In this document: positions 16,576 through 26,233 of the stretch, in pieces
How positions within the stretch are numbered: the first letter of the stretch is position 1
Layout: each line of letters opens with the position of its first letter
From: an uncultured Pseudovibrio sp.
Lineage (GTDB): Bacteria; Pseudomonadota; Alphaproteobacteria; Rhizobiales; Stappiaceae
Reading direction: 5' to 3'
Assembly (NCBI GenBank): GCA_947496145.1
Contig: CANMBS010000002.1
Location: 1 to 64,000 of the forward strand
Length of the DNA: 64,000 bases
The notes under the pieces: generated by a model
What the model saw: only the letters and a program-made list of their open reading frames with translations
Told to the model about the DNA's origin: nothing
Databases searched by the model: none
Position numbers and translations under genes: made by a program

Positions 16576-19118
16576 AATCGGGCCTCCAGTAATAAATCAT
16601 CCGCTGCTTCAGCCAGCAGCGCTTCACTCGCACTTCCATAAATCGGTTCCTTGCCAATCTCCAAAAGAACAGGAATTGCAAGGGGCGAAACGCGAGCGAG
16701 CTCACTATGCGTGATTCTTTTGTCGATACGTGCAAGAAAGTGACCTATTCGAGAGATATCCAGAAGTCCTGTCGCTGCATCACTCCATGTTGCCTGTAAA
16801 AGCAGGTGATCTGGCTCGTGTTCATGTAGTACGTTGTAAATAAGATCCGTATTTATAGTTATCTGACGTCCGGTTTTTTCTTTACCCGGATGACGGCGTT
16901 CAACAAGACCAGAGATCATAGCGCAGTTTCTGAACGTTCGTTTCATCAAACTACTTTCCGCCAGCCACGCCTCAAGATCATCTCCAAGCATATCTTCTTC
17001 AAACAAATCATCTAGCCGCAACTGCCCGCAGGCAATCGCGTGTCCCATATCCTTCAGCCCCCAAAGAGCCAGCGAATACTCAGTCGCTACAAAACCCATA
17101 GGCTGCAAGCCAGCGCGCTCCAGCCGTCGGGTCAGTAACATGCCCAGAGTCTGATGCGCCAGCCGGCCTTCAAACGGATAACACACAAGATAGAATTTAT
17201 CGTTGCGTGGAAGCGTCTCGACTAAGAGACGATCATACCCCGGAAGTTGTGAGTACTTCTTTTGCAACTCCAACCATTCGCGAACCTGAGCTGGCAAACC
17301 GGACCATGTATGGGGATCAGAAGCTAAGGTGCGCACTCCCTCCGCCAGATAGGTACTTAACGGAAATTTTCCGCCCTGATAGCTGGGGATTTTGGGTGAC
17401 TGAGCCGTGCTGCGGGAGACATAAGCTTCACTTTCTTTCAGCCCCTCAAACCGCAAAATTTGCCCAGCAAAGATAAAGGTATCTCCCACGGCAAGCTGCT
17501 CAATAAACCACTCCTCAATCTCCCCCAGCATTTTGCCGCCAAATCCAAGTGGTCGTTTACTGTTTGGCCCACGCGGCTTCACCTGCCGCACCTTCAAAGT
17601 GGCTGCATCTAATATGGTGCCGGAGTTTAATTTGTATTGTTGGGCAAACTGAGGATGAGAGACGCGATAGGTCCCGTCCTTTGTCAGCCGCAACTTGGCA
17701 TAGCGGTCATAAGCTTTCAGGGCATACCCGCCAGTGGCGACAAACGCCACCGCTTTAAGAAACAGATCATACTCCAGATAGCGATAGGACTGGGCACTGA
17801 TCACCTCTTCGTAAAGCTCTTCCGGCTCAAAAGGTTCTGCGCAGGCCACACACATAATGTGCTGAGCCAGAACATCCAGTCCGCCTCTGCGCAAGGGGGG
17901 CGTATCCTGCTCTCCGGCCTCAGAAGCTTCAAGCGCGGCCTGACATTCCAGCACCTCAAACCGGTTGGAAGGTACTAATATGGCCCTGGAAGCCTCATTC
18001 ATCCGGTGATTGGCCCGCCCGATCCGCTGTGCCAGTCGGCTTGCCCCTTTCGGAGCGCCCACATTAATCACAAGATCAATGTCCCCCCAGTCAATGCCAA
18101 GGTCCAGCGAGGAAGTACACACCACAGCTTTAAGCTGACCCGCCGCCATATGTGCTTCAACCTTGCGGCGCTGCCCCACATCCAGCGAGCCGTGATGAAG
18201 CGCAATCGGCAGCGTCTCGTCATTAATGCGCCAAAGCTCCTGAAAAAGCCGTTCAGCCTGAGAGCGGGTGTTCACAAACACAAGCGTGGTGTTGTGTGCT
18301 TTGATCTCCTCATAAATCTCAGGCAGGGCATACATGCAGGAATGACCCGACCAGGGCATGCGCTCCTGTGTCTCAAGAATGCTGATATGCGGTTTAGCAC
18401 CGCCTTTGGCCTGCACAATCTCAGCAAGGTGCCGCTCTTGCGTAAGAGGTTGCTTCACCAGATAGGCCCGCAAATCATCTGGATGCGCAATCGTTGCAGA
18501 AAGTCCGATACACCGCAGATCGGGTGCAAGCTTGCGCAAACGTGCCAGCGCAAGCGCCAGCAAATCCCCACGCTTGGATGTCACCAGTTCATGCAGTTCG
18601 TCTAAAATGACAAACTGCAAATTCGCAAACAGGCGCTCTGAATTTTTGTCGGACAGCAAAAGAGAAATCTGCTCCGGCGTCGTCAGAAGAATATCCGGCG
18701 GTATTCGCTTTTGTCGCTGCTTCTTGTGGCTTGGTGTATCGCCAGAGCGCGTCTCCAGCTTGATGGAAAGCCCCATCTCTTCAATGGGCACTTCCAGATT
18801 ACGGTGAATATCCGTTGCCAGAGCTTTGAGCGGAGACATGTAAAGCGTATGCAAGCCGCCAGAACCGGAAGCATGAGCCGCCCCTGCTTTTCTCTTCTCT
18901 GTATCTTGCCGTTGATGCAGGTCCACCAGCGAAGGCAAAAAGCCTGCAAGTGTTTTACCGCCCCCCGTAGGCGCAATCAAAAGTGCAGAACTGCCAGCAC
19001 TCACCTTCTCAAAAAGTTCCAGCTGATGCTCACGCGGTGCCCAGCCCCGGCTGTCAAACCAACTGTTAAAGACCGGGGGAAGGGGAGGAGGGCTAACCAT
19101 GAACGTGTGCAGTTCCAT
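16572..19118 (-). CDS. ligase-associated DNA damage response DEXH-box helicase (Lhr-type)
   Basis: An 848-residue superfamily 2 helicase. Walker A is APTGGGKT (residues about 49-56), motif II is LDELHEL, motif III is GLSATI, and motif VI is QRIGRANHR. The Lhr winged-helix and DUF4145-like C-terminal domains follow, containing KMLGEIEEWFIEQL and TLPRNDKFYLVCYPFEGR. Lhr helicases translocate 3'-5' on single-stranded DNA and unwind RNA:DNA hybrids. It overlaps pdeM by four bases. Start is ATG 19118 or the internal ATG 19100; neither has a clear ribosome binding site. Confidence 0.92.
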   Translation of the reverse strand: MELHTFMVSPPPLPPVFNSWFDSRGWAPREHQLELFEKVSAGSSALLIAPTGGGKTLAGFLPSLVDLHQRQDTEKRKAGAAHASGSGGLHTLYMSPLKALATDIHRNLEVPIEEMGLSIKLETRSGDTPSHKKQRQKRIPPDILLTTPEQISLLLSDKNSERLFANLQFVILDELHELVTSKRGDLLALALARLRKLAPDLRCIGLSATIAHPDDLRAYLVKQPLTQERHLAEIVQAKGGAKPHISILETQERMPWSGHSCMYALPEIYEEIKAHNTTLVFVNTRSQAERLFQELWRINDETLPIALHHGSLDVGQRRKVEAHMAAGQLKAVVCTSSLDLGIDWGDIDLVINVGAPKGASRLAQRIGRANHRMNEASRAILVPSNRFEVLECQAALEASEAGEQDTPPLRRGGLDVLAQHIMCVACAEPFEPEELYEEVISAQSYRYLEYDLFLKAVAFVATGGYALKAYDRYAKLRLTKDGTYRVSHPQFAQQYKLNSGTILDAATLKVRQVKPRGPNSKRPLGFGGKMLGEIEEWFIEQLAVGDTFIFAGQILRFEGLKESEAYVSRSTAQSPKIPSYQGGKFPLSTYLAEGVRTLASDPHTWSGLPAQVREWLELQKKYSQLPGYDRLLVETLPRNDKFYLVCYPFEGRLAHQTLGMLLTRRLERAGLQPMGFVATEYSLALWGLKDMGHAIACGQLRLDDLFEEDMLGDDLEAWLAESSLMKRTFRNCAMISGLVERRHPGKEKTGRQITINTDLIYNVLHEHEPDHLLLQATWSDAATGLLDISRIGHFLARIDKRITHSELARVSPLAIPVLLEIGKEPIYGSASEALLAEAADDLLLEARL

Positions 19119-19478
19119 TGAAAATCAGTGATACGTAGTTTGCCAGCAATGGCCACAGGTGCCAATCACAAACAGGCCAAACCAAGAACATATTAAGCCC
19201 AAAGCGATGCGGGGGGATAAAAAAGTACGCAGACCTGACAGAAGCAGGCAAGGAGCGGTGCAATCTCCTTTCAAAATGCGAGAGCTGAAATTTATTCTGT
19301 GATGTCTTCTCTCTTGCGCGATAAAATCCAGAAAAACCCCCTGAATTTTGTTTCCTTCTGAAAAAAGGACTGGCAAACTGACACCTAACCACGGCATATA
19401 GGCGAAAACAGGCTGTTTAGCCTGATCTTCGTGAAAAATGCTGGCACATCAATAAGCTGGGAAAAAGGGGCGGTCACT
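19119..19478. other. Divergent intergenic region
   Basis: 360 nt between the helicase and the SnoaL-like gene. It holds a short hairpin CAGGCT-GTTT-AGCCTG (19409-19424) in the probable leader of the rightward gene. Minus-strand frames of 90-99 codons lie here, but they lack family features and I take them as chance. Confidence 0.4.
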
Positions 19479-19871
19479 ATGAGTGTTCAGGACGAAACAG
19501 AGCTAATGCTCTCCGAGCTGTTTGACAGCTATGCTGATGCCTATGAAGATTACGACACCGCTCTGATCGCAGACTGTTTTGCGTTTCCCTGTGTGATCTG
19601 GCAGCTCGAAGAAGGCCACGTCTTCAATAACAAGGAAGAGCTTTGCGAGAATATTGACGCCCTTTTAGAGGTGCTCCGCGAGCATTATGTGACCTCTTCC
19701 ATCTACGAGGTTGTATCCTCTCATATCTCCGGTTCCACCGCGAGCGTGAGTCTGGACTGGCAGCAGGAAGATGATGAGGGCGAAGTGGTCTTTGATTTCA
19801 CCTGTCACTATCTGCTCATCAGCATTGAAGGACAGTGGAAGATTGCCAGCATCGTGAACGAGCCAGCCTGA
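19479..19871 (+). CDS. SnoaL-like / NTF2-fold protein
   Basis: A 130-residue protein of NTF2-like pattern: an N-terminal helix (LFDSYADAYEDYDTALIADCF), then the strand and cone segments FPCVIWQLEEGHVFNNKEEL, and a C-terminal HYLLISIEGQWKIASIVNEP. Such folds occur in small enzymes and ligand-binding proteins; no catalytic residues can be assigned. ATG 19479 is chosen as start; a GTG at 19431 would add 16 residues. A strong terminator follows, so it is probably monocistronic. Confidence 0.7.
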   Translation: MSVQDETELMLSELFDSYADAYEDYDTALIADCFAFPCVIWQLEEGHVFNNKEELCENIDALLEVLREHYVTSSIYEVVSSHISGSTASVSLDWQQEDDEGEVVFDFTCHYLLISIEGQWKIASIVNEPA

Positions 19872-19899
19872 TCTGGTGATCACGCAATTGCCGAATCGT

Positions 19900-19931
19900 A
19901 AAGCTCTCAACTGCCCGGTTGGGAGCTTTTT
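19900..19931 (+). terminator. Rho-independent terminator
   Basis: Arms AAAGCTCTCAAC and GTTGGGAGCTTT pair with one mismatch around TGCCCG, followed by TTT. Ends the SnoaL-like gene. Confidence 0.85.
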
Positions 19932-20094
19932 GCTTTCCGCGCATAAAAAACACAAACAACGCAAACCAGCGCACACTTCAACGAGCAACTTTGTTCATCT
20001 GTTGCACGAAGCAGATGCAAGGCGGCGTCCCTTTCTCTTATCAAATCGGCTCGCACCCCTTACGTTAGTGTGTAGCTTTTGAACACATCTGAAG

Positions 20095-20625
20095 ATGGAA
20101 CCGAGAACCGTGAAACTGTCCCTTTTGATCTGTAGCCCCCTTATGATCGCTCTCGCTGTTGCGGGGACAACTGCCAGTGCGCAAACCAAACAAGAAGCAT
20201 CTGCCCGGTTTGAAATGCAGGAGACGGAACGTGGATTGGTCCGCCTTGATACGAAAACGGGTATGGTTTCTCTTTGTGGCAGCAAGGGGGATAAGCTCAT
20301 TTGCCAGCCATCCATTGACGCAACACAGGTTTATGAAGACGAGATCAAGCGACTGGAGCAAGAAAATGCAAAGCTTCGCCAGAAATTCCGCCGCATTTCT
20401 GAGAGTCTTGCTCACCTGACCGAAGAAACCAGTGTTGCTGGCATAAAACAGGAAAAGGGTCTGGAGCTTTCCGGCAGAGCTTTGCAAAATGAAAGCTGGT
20501 TAGGATACGAGGAAGAGAAGAAATTGAATGATGCACTGGAGTTTTCTGAAAACGCAATGCGCCGCTTCTTCTCTGTAATTGAAGAAATGAAGGAAGACTT
20601 CCAAAAGGAAGAAAACGTCCGATAG
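20095..20625 (+). CDS. Secreted hypothetical protein with coiled coil
   Basis: 176 residues, not assigned to a named family. A signal peptide is evident (LSLLICSPLMIALAVAGTTASA, cut near residue 29). The mature part starts with a compact beta-rich segment (ARFEMQETERGLVRLDTKTG and MVSLCGSKGDKLICQP, with two cysteines that could pair), followed by a helical heptad region EDEIKRLEQENAKLRQKF typical of a coiled coil, and an acidic C-terminal helix. It is probably a periplasmic protein. The signal peptide could start at ATG 20095 or GTG 20113. Confidence 0.65.
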   Translation: MEPRTVKLSLLICSPLMIALAVAGTTASAQTKQEASARFEMQETERGLVRLDTKTGMVSLCGSKGDKLICQPSIDATQVYEDEIKRLEQENAKLRQKFRRISESLAHLTEETSVAGIKQEKGLELSGRALQNESWLGYEEEKKLNDALEFSENAMRRFFSVIEEMKEDFQKEENVR

Positions 20626-20636
20626 GCCAGCACAAA

Positions 20637-20664
20637 AAAACCGCCCTCAACGGAAGGCGGTTTT
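20637..20664. terminator. Bidirectional terminator
   Basis: AAAACCGCC and GGCGGTTTT arms around CTCAACGGAA, with A and T runs on either side. It separates the secreted hypothetical gene from the convergent thioesterase gene. Confidence 0.85.
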
Positions 20665-20716
20665 AATTCGTCAGGTTCTATCGCATTTGCATATGGCTAC
20701 TGCCAGACACATCAGC

Positions 20717-21586
20717 TTACTGACTTTGCAAAGCCAGCAGCGCAGCGCGAATTTCCTCTGTCATCGGAACAGTCTTACGAGTGTTCAGGTCCATGCTGAT
20801 GGATACCTGATCACATACAGCAACAAGACGCTTGGTACGAGCTTCAAACAGGTGGTGGCGTACAGTGAACGTGTTATCCTGAACGCCCGTAAGCGTGGAA
20901 ATCACCTCAACCACATCACCCAGTTTCAGCGGGCTGATCCAGGAAAGCTTCTGTTCCAGCGCCACACGGCCATACTCGTTTTCATCCAGCCATGCTGTAT
21001 TCATTGGCGTGCGTTCCCACACATGCGCCACAGCATCAGAGAAGCAGGCAAGAGCAAAGCTGTCCTCTGCTTTTTGTTCTGCATTCAGATGACGAGGCAA
21101 AACAGTCGCGCGGCCAGTAACCATCGCACCGTTTTTCATCAGGTCATCAGCGGTTGGCTTACCGGAGAACGGGCTAGGAGAGATACCGCGAGGTACAGCG
21201 CTCTTGGTGATATTTTCCTCAACCTCTTTAAAGCGTGCCCGCAATTGCTTTGCAGAGCTTGGGTTTGGCGTATACCCGTCAATCGCGGTTGCACAAACTT
21301 CTCCGGTGGAGCCCTCGGTCATTTCATGCACAACAGAAAGCATGTGCGGTCCGTCAAATGCCACATATGACTTCACTGTAATCAAAGATGCAGCAACCAG
21401 TTCTGCGTGGTAACGCACATGGCGCACACGGCGAGCACCAACCAGTGCTTCGCTGAAACCAGTCATCATTCTGAATTGACGGTCAGCCTCTTCAAACTTG
21501 GAGAAGTAAAACTGCACGTTTAAATGGTCGTTCTCGTCGCATTCCCATGTGTTCACAAACGAGAGAAGTGTTTCTAAGCTTGCCAT
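20717..21586 (-). CDS. acyl-CoA thioesterase family protein (double hotdog)
   Basis: 289 residues from ATG 21586, which has AAAGGG upstream; an upstream frame extension is not needed. The first hotdog domain begins NTWECDENDHLNVQFYFSKFEEA, close to 4-hydroxybenzoyl-CoA thioesterase-like sequences. The second contains WERTPMNTAWLDENEYGRVALEQKLSWISPLKLGDVVEV. Such proteins hydrolyse acyl-CoA thioesters. No pathway neighbour reveals the substrate. Confidence 0.8.
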   Translation of the reverse strand: MASLETLLSFVNTWECDENDHLNVQFYFSKFEEADRQFRMMTGFSEALVGARRVRHVRYHAELVAASLITVKSYVAFDGPHMLSVVHEMTEGSTGEVCATAIDGYTPNPSSAKQLRARFKEVEENITKSAVPRGISPSPFSGKPTADDLMKNGAMVTGRATVLPRHLNAEQKAEDSFALACFSDAVAHVWERTPMNTAWLDENEYGRVALEQKLSWISPLKLGDVVEVISTLTGVQDNTFTVRHHLFEARTKRLVAVCDQVSISMDLNTRKTVPMTEEIRAALLALQSQ

Positions 21587-21655
21587 ATCCAACCCTTTGT
21601 GCAGCCTCGGTTCATCAGCGCTACTGCGATACCTCACCAGTCGTTAATAATCAGG

Positions 21656-22621
21656 TCAGGTTCTACCGAATTTCATTTTAAGAAAACTATCTATCCTTTG
21701 GTTGCTCAGGTTGGCAAGCGCAAGATCAAAACTTTGAAAAACGTGACATCCATGGGGATAAACCTCTAAGGTGGCCTCGACTCCCGCACTCTGGAGCCTG
21801 CTGGCAAGAAAATAGGTATCATCTAGTAGGGGGTCTTTACTACCGACACTCAGCAGGGTTGGGGGCATGCCATCAAGGCGGGCATAAAGTGGTGACACTT
21901 GCGGGTCACACATATCCTCCTCACCCGCCAGATAATGCCGGGCAAACATCTGCAAGTCTCGCGTGGTTGGAAAAAGCTCGTCCTCTCCCCATAAGCGAGC
22001 AGAGGGAGAAAGCCCAAGATCAAACCAGCCTGCAACTAAAACCATTGCTTTAAAAGGGATCATCCCATGCTTGTCCCGCAACCGCAAAGCGGTCCCCAAC
22101 GCCAAAGTCGCCCCGGCACTTTCACCAGCAAGCGCAAAGCTTTCCCAGCCAAACTGCTTCGCTCCCTCATTCACGATCCAGTGACACGCAGCCTCACAGT
22201 CATCCGGCCCCTGCGGAAAAGGGTGTTCTGGAGCAAGTCGATACTCAACGGAGATCACATCCAGACCAGCGTTTTTCGCGATGCGTTCCAGATAGGGGTC
22301 CTGCGTATTGGCCGCACCAAACACAAAACCACCGCCATGAAAGTGGATAACAACGCCCTTTGATGAATTATCGTCAGCTTTAAACAGTCGAAGCCCTATT
22401 GGCCCATGAGGACCATCGATTTCAAATTCCGTAGCATTCTCTGAGTAGACGGGGATAGGAAAAGCGCCAAGCCCCTGTAATCGCCGTTCCCGGGTGACAG
22501 AAGGGGGGAAACTCCACGTATCTGGCAAGGCTTTGAGCTGCTCAGTAATCTCCTTGTTAAGTGCTTTCGCCTCAGCCTCGGCCTCTTGACTTACAGAAAT
22601 AGGCGCGAAATTTTCAATCAT
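21656..22621 (-). CDS. alpha/beta hydrolase, hormone-sensitive-lipase type
   Basis: 321 residues from ATG 22621, which has GGAGAA 5 nt upstream. The HSL-family oxyanion motif HGGG is in VIHFHGGGFVFG, the nucleophile serine is in ALAGESAGATLAL, and the acid and histidine lie in SKDPLLDDTYFL and YPHGCHVFQSF. It is a carboxylesterase or lipase of unknown natural substrate, probably cytoplasmic because no signal peptide is seen. Divergent from yjbQ. Confidence 0.87.
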   Translation of the reverse strand: MIENFAPISVSQEAEAEAKALNKEITEQLKALPDTWSFPPSVTRERRLQGLGAFPIPVYSENATEFEIDGPHGPIGLRLFKADDNSSKGVVIHFHGGGFVFGAANTQDPYLERIAKNAGLDVISVEYRLAPEHPFPQGPDDCEAACHWIVNEGAKQFGWESFALAGESAGATLALGTALRLRDKHGMIPFKAMVLVAGWFDLGLSPSARLWGEDELFPTTRDLQMFARHYLAGEEDMCDPQVSPLYARLDGMPPTLLSVGSKDPLLDDTYFLASRLQSAGVEATLEVYPHGCHVFQSFDLALANLSNQRIDSFLKMKFGRT

Positions 22622-22740
22622 GTAGTTCTCCAAAGGCGACAGACAAATCACGATACGATCACTATTATAGATCTTGCCTTGCAATTCTTTAGCAATGATA
22701 TCAAGGCAACCATAAACCGCAACAAGGAGAAGGCGAGCGC

Positions 22741-23223
22741 ATGTCGGGATGGTCAAAAACAAAAGACACTTGCGAAGTCTGGACAATTGACAGCGGTCAG
22801 ACACAGCTCTCTCAGTCTATGGGCCGACTGGTCTTTACCACAGAAGGCCTCGGACTTTATGAAGTCACCACTGAAATTCGTCAGTGGGTAAAATCCCTGA
22901 AGTTCAAAGATGGTCTTCTCACATTGTTTGTACGCCATACCTCCGCGTCAATCACCATTCAGGAAAACGCTGATCCTTTGGTTCTGCAAGACCTGAAAAA
23001 AGCACTGGCCAACATTGCCCCTGAAAATGGCGGCTGGATGCATGATTACGAAGGCCTGGATGACATGCCAGCGCACATCAAAACAATGCTGACAGGAGTC
23101 TCCCTCCAGATTCCTGTTGTAGACGGGGATCTGGACTTAGGTACATGGCAAGGCATCTTTTTGATGGAGCACCGAAAAGCACCACACCGTCGTTCTATGA
23201 CCCTGCATTATCTTGGATCATAA
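22741..23223 (+). CDS. YjbQ family protein (UPF0047)
   Basis: 160 residues with the whole family pattern: LLTLFVRHTSASITIQENADP, VLQDLKKALANIAP, the Y-x-H-x-x-E-G-type segment MHDYEGLDDMPAHIK, and the C-terminal GTWQGIFLMEHRKAPHRR. Members have a metal-binding trimer fold, with thiamine-phosphate synthase side activity reported for some. ATG 22741 gives about 25 residues more than the core, so an internal start near 22819 is possible. Confidence 0.9.
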   Translation: MSGWSKTKDTCEVWTIDSGQTQLSQSMGRLVFTTEGLGLYEVTTEIRQWVKSLKFKDGLLTLFVRHTSASITIQENADPLVLQDLKKALANIAPENGGWMHDYEGLDDMPAHIKTMLTGVSLQIPVVDGDLDLGTWQGIFLMEHRKAPHRRSMTLHYLGS

Positions 23224-23278
23224 ACAGGTGTAGTCTGAGGCCACAGCATTACTTCCGGCAATATGCCCTAAAATTCAG

Positions 23279-23641
23279 TCAATCCATCAAAGCTGCAACA
23301 ACGCTCATGAACCATAAAGTGAGGGCAACTGCCATCGCTTTCTTGGAAAACTCGTGATAGGCATGGCGTAAAGCTTCACTGTGTAGCTTGTCGGGATTCT
23401 GAGAACCGCTATTTTGACCTTTAATCAACGCCCACGCATCATCGCCATGGTTTTTTCCGTTCGGCATTGTCCAGGCTTTGTAGATAAGCGCAGCACTAAA
23501 GGCAATTACGAGCATAGCTCCTGCACGAAATGAGCTTGTTGGGTCAAAGCTGAGCGCTGCCATGATGAAAAGAACACCAATGCAGTAGAATCCGCAAATA
23601 CGAGCAACGCTGGCTCGTGCAGCACGTTGTAAAGCGTCCAT
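23279..23641 (-). CDS. Small membrane protein of unknown function
   Basis: 120 residues from ATG 23641, chosen for its GGGAGAA ribosome binding site. Three membrane segments are likely: about residues 14-30, 38-55 and near the C-terminus (KAMAVALTLWFMSVVAALMD). The central loop is polar (NGKNHGDDAWALIKGQNSG). It resembles small hypothetical membrane proteins common in Rhizobiales but I cannot name a family. Confidence 0.6.
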   Translation of the reverse strand: MDALQRAARASVARICGFYCIGVLFIMAALSFDPTSSFRAGAMLVIAFSAALIYKAWTMPNGKNHGDDAWALIKGQNSGSQNPDKLHSEALRHAYHEFSKKAMAVALTLWFMSVVAALMD

Positions 23642-23803
23642 AGGTTTCTCCCAGGCTTCTGTTGGTAATAAACTATAGACGCAGCTCAGTTGAATTCGAC
23701 CTATCGAAAGTTGTAAATTGAAAACGGCGTAAATGGACTGCAAACACGACCTGTTACTATTAATAGTTTTGTTATAATTCTACGAGAATTACATCTTAAG
23801 ATA

Positions 23804-25504
23804 TTATGGTTCTGTGCGAAGTCCATCACTATTACTCTGAGGGGAAGGCGTAGTTTTATTACTTGGAGTACTTGGCTGCTCAATAAGCCGGGTCAATTCT
23901 AACCGTTCTTTTTCTTGAATTTGCGGGAGGTAGCTTAATGAAATCCCGGTCACGCATCCAAGGATCACGCCTAGTAAGCCACCCATCTCTGCTGGTAAAC
24001 CAAACCACAAGCCTGTCGCACCCCAGTTGACGACCAGAGCGTACAGAACCGTCGTTACACATCCAACAATCATCGCACAACAAGCCGCTATTGCGTCTAG
24101 TTTGCTCCACCAGCAAGAAAGAAGAAGCACCGGGAAAAAAATGGCAGCAGCAAGTGAAATAGAAAGCACTAGCATATCCAGAAAAAGCAGGTGCCTGCCG
24201 TAGGTTAAATATGCAGCAAGTGCACAAACGCAAATGACAATAACGCGAGCTAAGATCATTTTTTGATTGAGGGAGGTGCGGGGTAAGACATGACTTTCGA
24301 TGATGTCTCGCGAGATACTTGTTGAAATTGCCATCAAAAGCGCTGAGCTTGCTGCTAATACGGCAGCAACTATACCAGAGCGGATCAGGGCAGCTATCAA
24401 GCCAGCATGATGACCCTGTTCCAGTGCATTCGGTCCCAGTAAACTTTGCAGCCTTTCATCTGAAAGCATGAGGAAGTAAGAAGAGCCTAATACCATAAGA
24501 AGCAAAAGAAAGGAAAGGGCATAACCCGCAGCTCTGCGAGAAGAAGAGGCGTCTTTTGTGACCTGATATTTGGTCAAAAGATGCGGCATGCTCGCCATGC
24601 CTGAGGCAAAAAGTAAGATTGTACCAACGAGGGGCCATGCAGTGCCTGCATATTGCCCCGTTGTTAAGAACCTGCCGATACTGCTTTGCCCGATACCAGC
24701 AATAGCAACTAACTGCTCAGTCAATGATGTATCTATCAAGCCTGTAAAACCTGCCTCGCTCATGCTGGCTGGAGCGGTAACCTGATCTAAAAAAAGTAGG
24801 ATAACAGGCAGCATGCAAGCGCCCACCATGAATACGGCTTGCAAAGCTTGCGTCCATACAGCTCCATTTACACCGCCCAGAACCACTGAGATAAGTAAGA
24901 TAAACGAAAGTAGCGAAATGCTGGTAAAAGTTGAGCCATCCAGACTGGTAGACAGAACTTCTCCGCCAATCAATAGTTCTGCACAGAGCAAAGGAAGGGC
25001 AACAAGAACCAGTAGCAGGCTTGAAAGCAGTCGGACTAATTTGCTTTGCAAACGTGCACCAAGAAATTCTGGTATGGTCGCGGAATTGATCTTACGAACC
25101 GGAGATGCAAACAGAGTTGCGCACAGGATTAGGCTGCTTGCCCATCCAAGCAGGATTGGAAAGCTAATTTGGATTGATAGATAGGTCATTGATAAGAAAA
25201 GAGGAAAGAAACTTCCTCCAACAAAGCAGGCCGCCAGCGTAATCCCTGTTAATCCCGCAGGAACACTCTTCCCGCTCCAGTGAAACTCGCTAAGTTTCAT
25301 TGTTCTGAACAGCACGCCCATAATGGCAAAGACAAGTAGCGGCAGAAGTGTCATAAGTGCTTCAATAAGTATTATAACGATACCAGCCTTTTCCATCACT
25401 GCCAGCAAACCTGTCAGCAAAAAAAGTGACAGCGCGAACAACGAAAGCACAAGTGGTAAACTTTTATACTGCGAAGGATGGGGGTCCAGATTGGTCAGGC
25501 TCAT
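23804..25504 (-). CDS. sodium:solute symporter, large subunit (VC_2705/ActP-like)
   Basis: 566 residues of the SSS (SLC5) fold with about 13 membrane segments. LAACFVGGSFFPLF and AIAGIGQSSIGRFLTTG occupy expected positions, and PHLLTKYQVTKDASSSRRAAGYA matches the cytoplasmic loop of the acetate-permease branch. Its start overlaps the stop of the small DUF4212 subunit (ATGA), the usual two-gene arrangement of carboxylate symporters. A kinase with a homologous N-terminal domain and a response regulator are adjacent. Substrate is probably acetate or another short carboxylate, by analogy with CrbS-controlled ActP. The C-terminus is hydrophilic and Ser/Thr/Pro-rich. Confidence 0.85.
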   Translation of the reverse strand: MSLTNLDPHPSQYKSLPLVLSLFALSLFLLTGLLAVMEKAGIVIILIEALMTLLPLLVFAIMGVLFRTMKLSEFHWSGKSVPAGLTGITLAACFVGGSFFPLFLSMTYLSIQISFPILLGWASSLILCATLFASPVRKINSATIPEFLGARLQSKLVRLLSSLLLVLVALPLLCAELLIGGEVLSTSLDGSTFTSISLLSFILLISVVLGGVNGAVWTQALQAVFMVGACMLPVILLFLDQVTAPASMSEAGFTGLIDTSLTEQLVAIAGIGQSSIGRFLTTGQYAGTAWPLVGTILLFASGMASMPHLLTKYQVTKDASSSRRAAGYALSFLLLLMVLGSSYFLMLSDERLQSLLGPNALEQGHHAGLIAALIRSGIVAAVLAASSALLMAISTSISRDIIESHVLPRTSLNQKMILARVIVICVCALAAYLTYGRHLLFLDMLVLSISLAAAIFFPVLLLSCWWSKLDAIAACCAMIVGCVTTVLYALVVNWGATGLWFGLPAEMGGLLGVILGCVTGISLSYLPQIQEKERLELTRLIEQPSTPSNKTTPSPQSNSDGLRTEP

Positions 25505-25788
25505 CTCAGGTGCTCCCCGCCCGTAGTCGAACTGGAGCTGCTTGCGTCGAGTCGGTCCTGTGCTTCACAAAACCAGGAAATGAGCACACTTGCCACAAAG
25601 AACAGAAGGCAACCCCAAGCATAGCCTGTTGGAACAGAACCCAGAAGGCTGCTCAATGCATCTGCTGCTGGAGAATCAAAAGGCACATAAGCAACTGCGA
25701 TAATGGCAAAAGCGAGCCAGAGAGCAAGCGTTGCCGACATCAGAGCCCGCATTTTGGTCCAATAGGCCACTCTGCTGGGTGTTCGCAC
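25501..25788 (-). CDS. DUF4212 small subunit of sodium/substrate symporter
   Basis: 95 residues, GTG start with GGAGGGG upstream. The pattern AYWTKMRALMSATLALWLAFAI, a second membrane helix (GYAWGCLLFFVASVLISWF) and the ending QDRLD match DUF4212 proteins, which pair with SSS-type permeases as small subunits. Translationally coupled to the large subunit. Confidence 0.85.
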   Translation of the reverse strand: MRTPSRVAYWTKMRALMSATLALWLAFAIIAVAYVPFDSPAADALSSLLGSVPTGYAWGCLLFFVASVLISWFCEAQDRLDASSSSSTTGGEHLR

Positions 25789-26233
25789 GTGCCCCTCCAG
25801 TATTGATTACGCTACGTCCATACACTCTACAGTCAGGTGCACAATCCGCTAGACTAAAATTCTACTACTTAATACCAATAGGTGCGTTGGGCTGGGTGAA
25901 AGCACAAAATGAACTTATTTCACAAACTCTACTTTGGGCGCAACTCTTGAGTTCTGCACACGCCTTCTTGCAATATCTTAATGATTACTGGTTGTTTTGT
26001 CACAAAAGTGCGTGAGATAAGTGAAAACAATGAACTTCCACCTTGCCAGCACCTCCTTGTTTCGCATAATGCTTTTGTATAGGGGGTTGCAATGGGTTGA
26101 TGCATCGTGCAGTTCAACACTTGCAAAAAGTCTATCGTGGCGCTTTAGGGGGAAACGGATTATACGTTATGCTTCCAAGGCGTCGAAAGCTGTTAATTCA
26201 ATGGTTTCACTTCGAGGAGACGGGTCGAAGACC

